Assembly: GCA_040881945.1 (NCBI GenBank)
Contig: JBBECF010000001.1
Span: forward strand, 1 to 9,302
DNA from: JBBECF01 sp040881945
GTDB lineage: Bacteria > Pseudomonadota > Alphaproteobacteria > Dongiales > Dongiaceae
Length of the DNA stretch: 9,302 bases
Direction: 5' to 3'
Shown here: positions 6,118-9,302 of the stretch, one piece after another
How positions within the stretch are numbered: position 1 is the stretch's first letter
Layout of the letters: each line of letters begins with the position of its first letter
Translations under genes and position numbers: made by a program
Notes under the pieces: model-generated
What the model was told of the DNA's origin: nothing
The model's database searches: none
Seen by the model: the letters and a program-made list of their open reading frames with translations, nothing else

Positions 6118-6993
6118 ATGAAGCTGCTGCGCTCCGACCTGCCGCTGGTCCAGGACGCCTCCGGGCGTTTCCTGCCCTGGATCATCGGCTTCATGGTGTA
6201 TCTCGCGGCCCTGACTCTGGGCGGCGCCATGGCGGTGGAGAAGACGGTTTCGCACTGGCACGCGGGGCTGGCCGGCGCGCTGACGGTGCAGATCGCCCCG
6301 GCGGACGGCGACCGCGCCGCCCGGATCGAGACGGCGGTGAAGGTCCTGACCGCCGCGCCGGAGGTCGCCGGCGCCGAGGTGCTGGACGACGACGACCTGG
6401 CCCGGCTGCTCGAGCCCTGGCTGGGTCCGGATGTCGCGGAGATGGCCCTGCCGCTGCCCGACCTCATCGGCGTGACGCTTCGGCCCGGCGTTACGCCCGA
6501 CCTCGACGCCCTGCGCCGGGGCCTCGCCGCAGCGGTGCCCGGCGCCACCCTCGACGACCACCAGCGTTGGCTCGGCGACCTGGTTGTTTTTGCCCGCTCG
6601 CTCGAGCTGCTCGCCGTCATCGTCGTGTCGCTGGTCGGGTTCGCCGCCGCCGTCACGGTCGTATTCGTCACGCGCACGGGCCTCGCCATTCATCGTCGGG
6701 TCATCGAAATCGTGCATCTGATCGGCGCCCGCGACGCCTATATCGCCGCCGAGTTCCAGATCCACGCGCTACGGCTTGGGCTGCTCGGCGGCGCCCTCGG
6801 CGTCGCGCTGGCCGCGCTCACGCTCGCCGGCATCGACGCCGTGCTCGGCCGCCTCGACGCGATGCTGATGCCGTCGCTGTCGCTCGACCCGTGGCAATGG
6901 CTCGTTCTGGCGTCGTTGCCGGTGGCGGCCGCCGTCATCGCGATGGTGACGGCGCGCTATACGGTGCTGCGGTCGCTCGATCGGATCATGTAG
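6118..6993 (+). CDS. ftsX: Cell division permease FtsX
   Basis: FtsX is the membrane partner of FtsE. The 291-residue protein has the expected four-helix layout: helix 1 at about 20-40, a periplasmic domain of about 120 residues (about 45-160), helix 2 at about 163-186, helix 3 at about 217-240 and helix 4 at about 261-281. The cytoplasmic loop RTGLAIHRRVIEIVHLIGA (186-204) is the strongly conserved FtsX segment thought to contact FtsE. A soluble start MKLLRSDLPL precedes helix 1. The periplasmic loop (VQIAPADGD... EVAGAEVLDDDDLARLLEPW) has the pattern typical of alphaproteobacterial FtsX. The ATG follows the ftsE TGA with no gap, consistent with coupled, stoichiometric production. In this family the ATPase and permease recruit an envelope regulator or amidase activator, but no such partner gene is in the window. 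Confidence 0.94.
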   Translation: MKLLRSDLPLVQDASGRFLPWIIGFMVYLAALTLGGAMAVEKTVSHWHAGLAGALTVQIAPADGDRAARIETAVKVLTAAPEVAGAEVLDDDDLARLLEPWLGPDVAEMALPLPDLIGVTLRPGVTPDLDALRRGLAAAVPGATLDDHQRWLGDLVVFARSLELLAVIVVSLVGFAAAVTVVFVTRTGLAIHRRVIEIVHLIGARDAYIAAEFQIHALRLGLLGGALGVALAALTLAGIDAVLGRLDAMLMPSLSLDPWQWLVLASLPVAAAVIAMVTARYTVLRSLDRIM

Positions 6994-6997
6994 GGCG

Positions 6998-7663
6998 ATG
7001 TCGCGAGCGCAGGCAAGGAGGGAGTCGCCCGGCGCGGGGCGGCCGCGGCGCCGGTTGGCGCGGCTGGCGGCGGCGACGCTGATTCTGCTCGGCTCTTGGG
7101 GCGGCGGCCTGGTCGGATTCGTCGCCCGCATCCCGCGCGATCCCGGCAATGCCGCCGTGCCGACCGACGCCATCGTCGTGCTGACCGGCGGCAGCGGACG
7201 GCTCGAGGAGGGTTTGCGCCTGCTCGCCTCGCGGCGCGCCGGCAGGCTGTTCGTTTCCGGCGTGTATCAAGGGGTCGATCTGGCGCAGCTCCTGCAGGGC
7301 CTCGGGCCCATGGACGACGCGCCGCTGAATCCGGAAACGGTCGCCTGCTGCATCGAGCTCGGGCACGGCGCCGGCAACACCGAGGGCAACGCGCGCGAGA
7401 CCGCCGCCTGGATCGCGGCGCGGGGGTTCCGGTCGTTGCGCCTGGTCACCGGCGATTACCATATGCAACGCAGCCTGCTGGAGTTCCGCCGGGCGATGCC
7501 CGGCGTCGAAATCCTGCCCCACCCGGTGTTTCCGGGGCTGGTGAATCGGGACGGCTGGTGGCATTCGCCGGGAACGGCCGCGCTGCTGATGAACGAATAC
7601 ACCAAGTATCTGGTGGCGCGGTTGCGCGGGCTGGTCGCCGGCACGCCGCCGTCCCCGGTCTGA
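6998..7663 (+). CDS. YdcF/SanA-like DUF218 family membrane-anchored protein
   Basis: This 221-residue protein has an Arg-rich N-terminus, one membrane helix at about 21-43 and a DUF218 (YdcF/ElyC/SanA) domain. Family landmarks are DAIVVLTGGSGRLEEG (57-72), LFVSG (84-88), the acidic and polar NTEGNA motif (127-132) within GNTEGNARETA, and LVTGDYHMQRS (149-159), with a late NEYTKY (199-204). Members include ElyC and SanA, linked to envelope integrity and the lipid-carrier or peptidoglycan economy in E. coli. The precise reaction is not known for most. The orientation is probably N-in with the domain facing the periplasm. It starts 4 bp after the ftsX stop and ends 19 bp before plsC, so it is co-transcribed with division and phospholipid genes. 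I recognise ftsEX-ydcF-plsC as a recurring alphaproteobacterial order. There is no strong ribosome binding site, so coupling to ftsX is likely. Confidence 0.88.
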   Translation: MSRAQARRESPGAGRPRRRLARLAAATLILLGSWGGGLVGFVARIPRDPGNAAVPTDAIVVLTGGSGRLEEGLRLLASRRAGRLFVSGVYQGVDLAQLLQGLGPMDDAPLNPETVACCIELGHGAGNTEGNARETAAWIAARGFRSLRLVTGDYHMQRSLLEFRRAMPGVEILPHPVFPGLVNRDGWWHSPGTAALLMNEYTKYLVARLRGLVAGTPPSPV

Positions 7664-7668
7664 GCGCC

Positions 7669-7675
7669 GGGAGGG
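7669..7675 (+). promoter_or_regulatory. Ribosome binding site of plsC
   Basis: GGGAGGG lies 7 nt before ATG 7683 and fixes that start. It is one of the few clear Shine-Dalgarno sequences in the window, so plsC may be translated independently of the upstream ydcF-like gene. Confidence 0.7.
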
Positions 7676-7682
7676 CCATACC

Positions 7683-8399
7683 ATGCCGGCGCTGCGGTCC
7701 TTCGCCTTCAACCTGCTGATGTACGGCTGGAGCCTTACGATCATGCTGGTCGGGTTGCCGGTGCTGGCGATGCCGCGCCCGGCGGTCTTCGTCGTCGCCC
7801 GGTTGTGGGCGCGTGGCATCCTGTGGCTGCTGGCGGCGACGGTCGGCCTGCGTCATCGCCTGGCGCGGCCGGAGAACCGCATCTCCGGGCCCGCCATCTA
7901 CGCGTCCAAGCACCAGTCCGCCTGGGACACCCTGGTGTTCATGACACTGCTTGACCGGCCGGCCTATGTCGTGAAGCGGGAGCTGATTTTCGTGCCGCTG
8001 CTCGGGTGGTACCTGCTGCGCACCGGCATGATTCCCGTCGATCGCGCCGGCGGCACGCGGGCCCTGCGGCGCATGACCACGGCGGCGCGGGCGGCCGTGG
8101 CCGACGGCCGGCCCCTGGTGATCTTTCCCGAGGGCACGCGGGTCGCGCTGGGCGCCCGCCACCCCTACCATCCGGGCATCGCCGCCGTGTACGGCCAGCT
8201 CGATGTCCCGGTCGTTCCCGTGGCGCTGAATTCCGGGCTGTTCTGGGGCCGGCGCCGGTTCGTCAAGCGGCCGGGCGTGATCACGATCGAGTATCTGCCG
8301 TCGATCCGGCCGGGGCTGCCGCGCCGCACTTTCATGGCCGAGCTGGAACGCCGGATCGAGAGTGCATCGGCCCGCCTCGTCGCCGCGCCCGACGCCTGA
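7683..8399 (+). CDS. plsC: 1-acyl-sn-glycerol-3-phosphate acyltransferase
   Basis: PlsC transfers an acyl group to position 2 of lysophosphatidic acid, giving phosphatidic acid at the inner face of the cytoplasmic membrane. This is the precursor of all phospholipids. All acyltransferase motifs are present in the 238-residue protein: the catalytic HX4D as HQSAWD (H77, D82), GMIPVDR (115-121), the phosphate-binding FPEGTR (148-153), and VPVVPVALNSG (175-185). A hydrophobic N-terminal segment (about 8-30) is followed by a second (about 41-55), fitting membrane association. SKHQSAWDT and YVVKRELIFVPLLGWYL are typical PlsC phrases. The length is normal. It is the last gene of the ftsE-ftsX-ydcF-plsC set, and a GC hairpin begins 2 nt after its stop. 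Related LPS or lysophospholipid acyltransferases share these motifs, so the exact acceptor is inferred. Confidence 0.93.
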   Translation: MPALRSFAFNLLMYGWSLTIMLVGLPVLAMPRPAVFVVARLWARGILWLLAATVGLRHRLARPENRISGPAIYASKHQSAWDTLVFMTLLDRPAYVVKRELIFVPLLGWYLLRTGMIPVDRAGGTRALRRMTTAARAAVADGRPLVIFPEGTRVALGARHPYHPGIAAVYGQLDVPVVPVALNSGLFWGRRRFVKRPGVITIEYLPSIRPGLPRRTFMAELERRIESASARLVAAPDA

Positions 8400-8401
8400 G
8401 C

Positions 8402-8423
8402 GGCTGGCGCCGAGGCGCCAGCC
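8402..8423 (+). terminator. GC hairpin after plsC, possible terminator
   Basis: GGCTGGCGC (8402-8410) and GCGCCAGCC (8415-8423) form a perfect 9-bp stem with a CGAG loop, starting 2 nt after the plsC stop. No T-run follows (CCGTCCTGG), so termination may be weak, Rho-dependent or absent. It could instead act mainly in protecting the 3' end of the mRNA. Confidence 0.55.
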
Positions 8424-8454
8424 CCGTCCTGGAAACGTAACGTGAACATACCGT

Positions 8455-8483
8455 TTGATTCGCGTTCGCCGCGCCCCTAGACT
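8455..8483 (+). promoter_or_regulatory. Candidate nrdJ promoter
   Basis: TTGATT (8455-8460) and TAGACT (8478-8483) are separated by exactly 17 nt. Each matches 4 of 6 consensus bases, and CCTAGACT also resembles the alphaproteobacterial -10 form GCTANAWC. Transcription would start near 8490, giving a leader of about 50 nt. A GANTC site (8457-8461) overlaps the -35, and a second (8503-8507) lies in the leader. No NrdR box or cobalamin riboswitch is seen. Confidence 0.5.
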
Positions 8484-8521
8484 ACGGCCGTCGAAGCCGC
8501 CGGATTCACGTCGCCGCCGCC

Positions 8522-8538
8522 AAAGGGGGGCAAGGGGC
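8522..8538 (+). promoter_or_regulatory. Purine-rich ribosome binding region of nrdJ
   Basis: The stretch AAAGGGGGGCAAGGGG precedes ATG 8542. The left G-run is about 12-14 nt away and the right one about 4 nt away, so either could pair with 16S rRNA. The double purine run supports this start over any internal ATG. Confidence 0.5.
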
Positions 8539-8541
8539 ACC

Positions 8542-9302
8542 ATGCCGCAGGTCGCCGCCATCTCCCAGCAGATCTGGGACATGAAATACCGCCTCAAGGC
8601 GCCCGACGGCGCGCCGCTGGACAAGACCATCGAGGATACGTGGCGGCGCGTCGCGACGGCGCTGGCCGCGCCCGAGGCCGAGCCGGCGGTCTGGGCCGAC
8701 CGGTTCTACGAGGCGATGGCGGGGTTCCGGTTCCTGCCGGCCGGCCGCATCCTGGCCGGGGCCGGGGCCAAACGCACCGTGACGCTGTTCAACTGCTTCG
8801 TCATGGGCACCGTCCCCGACGACATGAGCGGCATCTTCGAGCACCTGCGCGAGGCGGCGCTGACGATGCAGCAGGGCGGCGGCATCGGCTACGACTTCTC
8901 CACGCTGCGGCCGCGCGGCGCGCCGGTCAAGGGCGTCGGCGCCGACGCCTCCGGGCCGCTGTCGTTCATGGACGTGTGGGACGCCATGTGCCGGACGATC
9001 ATGAGCGCCGGCTACCGCCGCGGCGCCATGATGGCGACGCTGCGCTGCGACCACCCCGACATCGAGGCCTTCATCGACGCCAAGCGCGAGGCCGGGCGCC
9101 TGCGCATGTTCAACCTGTCGGTGCTCGCCACCGACGCCTTCATGACCGCGATCCGCGAGGACGCGCCCTGGGAGCTGACCTTCGGCGGCGTCACCTACAA
9201 GGTCGTGGCGGCGCGCGATCTGTGGGACCGGATCATGCGCGCGACCTACGCCTATGCCGAGCCGGGCGTGATCTTCATCGACCGCGTCAACCGCCGCAAC
9301 AA
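8542..9302 (+). CDS. nrdJ: Adenosylcobalamin-dependent (class II) ribonucleotide reductase, N-terminal part
   Basis: The first 253 codons are present and the gene runs off the window end. The enzyme reduces ribonucleotides to deoxyribonucleotides using adenosylcobalamin to generate the thiyl radical, so it needs neither oxygen nor a separate radical subunit. Landmarks are the N-terminal QQIWDMKYR (9-17), FLPAGRILAGAGA (64-76), the first redox-active cysteine in FNCFVMG (C85), QQGGGIGYDFSTLRPRGAPV (110-129), SGPLSFMDVWD (137-147), SAGYRRGAMMATLRCDHPDI (155-174) and NLSVLATDAF (191-200). The GGGIGYDFS form and the direct start into the catalytic domain without an ATP-cone match the short alphaproteobacterial NrdJ. 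The radical-site cysteine and the C-terminal cysteine pair would lie beyond the edge and cannot be checked. It has its own promoter and stands apart from the plsC operon. Confidence 0.93.
   Translation, partial: MPQVAAISQQIWDMKYRLKAPDGAPLDKTIEDTWRRVATALAAPEAEPAVWADRFYEAMAGFRFLPAGRILAGAGAKRTVTLFNCFVMGTVPDDMSGIFEHLREAALTMQQGGGIGYDFSTLRPRGAPVKGVGADASGPLSFMDVWDAMCRTIMSAGYRRGAMMATLRCDHPDIEAFIDAKREAGRLRMFNLSVLATDAFMTAIREDAPWELTFGGVTYKVVAARDLWDRIMRATYAYAEPGVIFIDRVNRRN

Noticed and set aside
5335..6765. 476-codon open frame on the - strand opposite ftsE and ftsX
   Set aside because: It is antisense to two clearly identified genes, with His/Arg/Gly/Gln-rich composition and no recognisable motif.
8400..8541. 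Cobalamin riboswitch or NrdR box upstream of nrdJ
   Set aside because: The 142-bp region is too short for a cobalamin riboswitch between the hairpin and the start, and no pair of NrdR-type boxes is visible.
7446..8630. 394-codon open frame on the - strand opposite the ydcF-like gene, plsC and the nrdJ start
   Set aside because: It is antisense to motif-bearing genes, crosses two intergenic regions and has shadow-like composition.
1..9302. Mobile island, defence system or new multi-gene system
   Set aside because: No integrase, transposase, tRNA, toxin or nuclease genes are seen. Nearly all coding sequence belongs to known core alphaproteobacterial families with uniform GC-rich composition.

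Overview
The window is about 9.3 kb of GC-rich bacterial chromosome, most likely from an alphaproteobacterium near the Rhodospirillales. Supporting signs are a TIGR02302 (DUF4175-like) gene fused to lysA by overlap, a CpdR-type response regulator, an MJ0042-type zinc-ribbon membrane protein divergent from ftsEX, the order ftsE-ftsX-ydcF-plsC, a short adenosylcobalamin-dependent ribonucleotide reductase, and an intergenic palindrome of the kind that encodes the spurious peptide 'GLDPAIH' in many alphaproteobacteria. The species cannot be named from this sequence.

Layout. Left (1-3892, + strand): the end of a small lipoprotein gene, lysA (diaminopimelate decarboxylase) and a large TIGR02302 membrane protein of unknown function. 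Each junction is an ATGA overlap, so this is one translationally coupled operon. Centre (3893-5310): a composite palindromic repeat lies between convergent genes. It is followed on the - strand by a cpdR-like single-domain response regulator, a 62-bp tract of about 23% GC, and a membrane-anchored zinc-ribbon protein with its own good candidate promoter. Right (5413-8399, + strand): ftsE, ftsX, a YdcF/DUF218 protein and plsC are packed with gaps of 0, 4 and 19 bp, which suggests one envelope and division operon. It ends in a 9-bp GC hairpin. Far right (8542-end): nrdJ is cut by the window edge and has a recognisable promoter flanked by two GANTC sites.

How the genes fit together. LysA consumes meso-diaminopimelate, the peptidoglycan cross-linking residue, to make lysine. 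FtsEX couples ATP hydrolysis in the cytoplasm to cell-wall cleavage at the septum. PlsC makes phosphatidic acid for membrane growth. NrdJ supplies deoxynucleotides without needing oxygen. The CpdR-like regulator belongs to a family that controls cell-cycle proteolysis. The theme is growth and division, but apart from the two operons any functional link is inference.

I found no phage, transposase, CRISPR, toxin or defence genes, no tRNA or rRNA, and no convincing new multi-gene system. The least understood items are the TIGR02302 protein, the zinc-ribbon protein and the composite repeat. No gene-free stretch exceeds about 200 bp.
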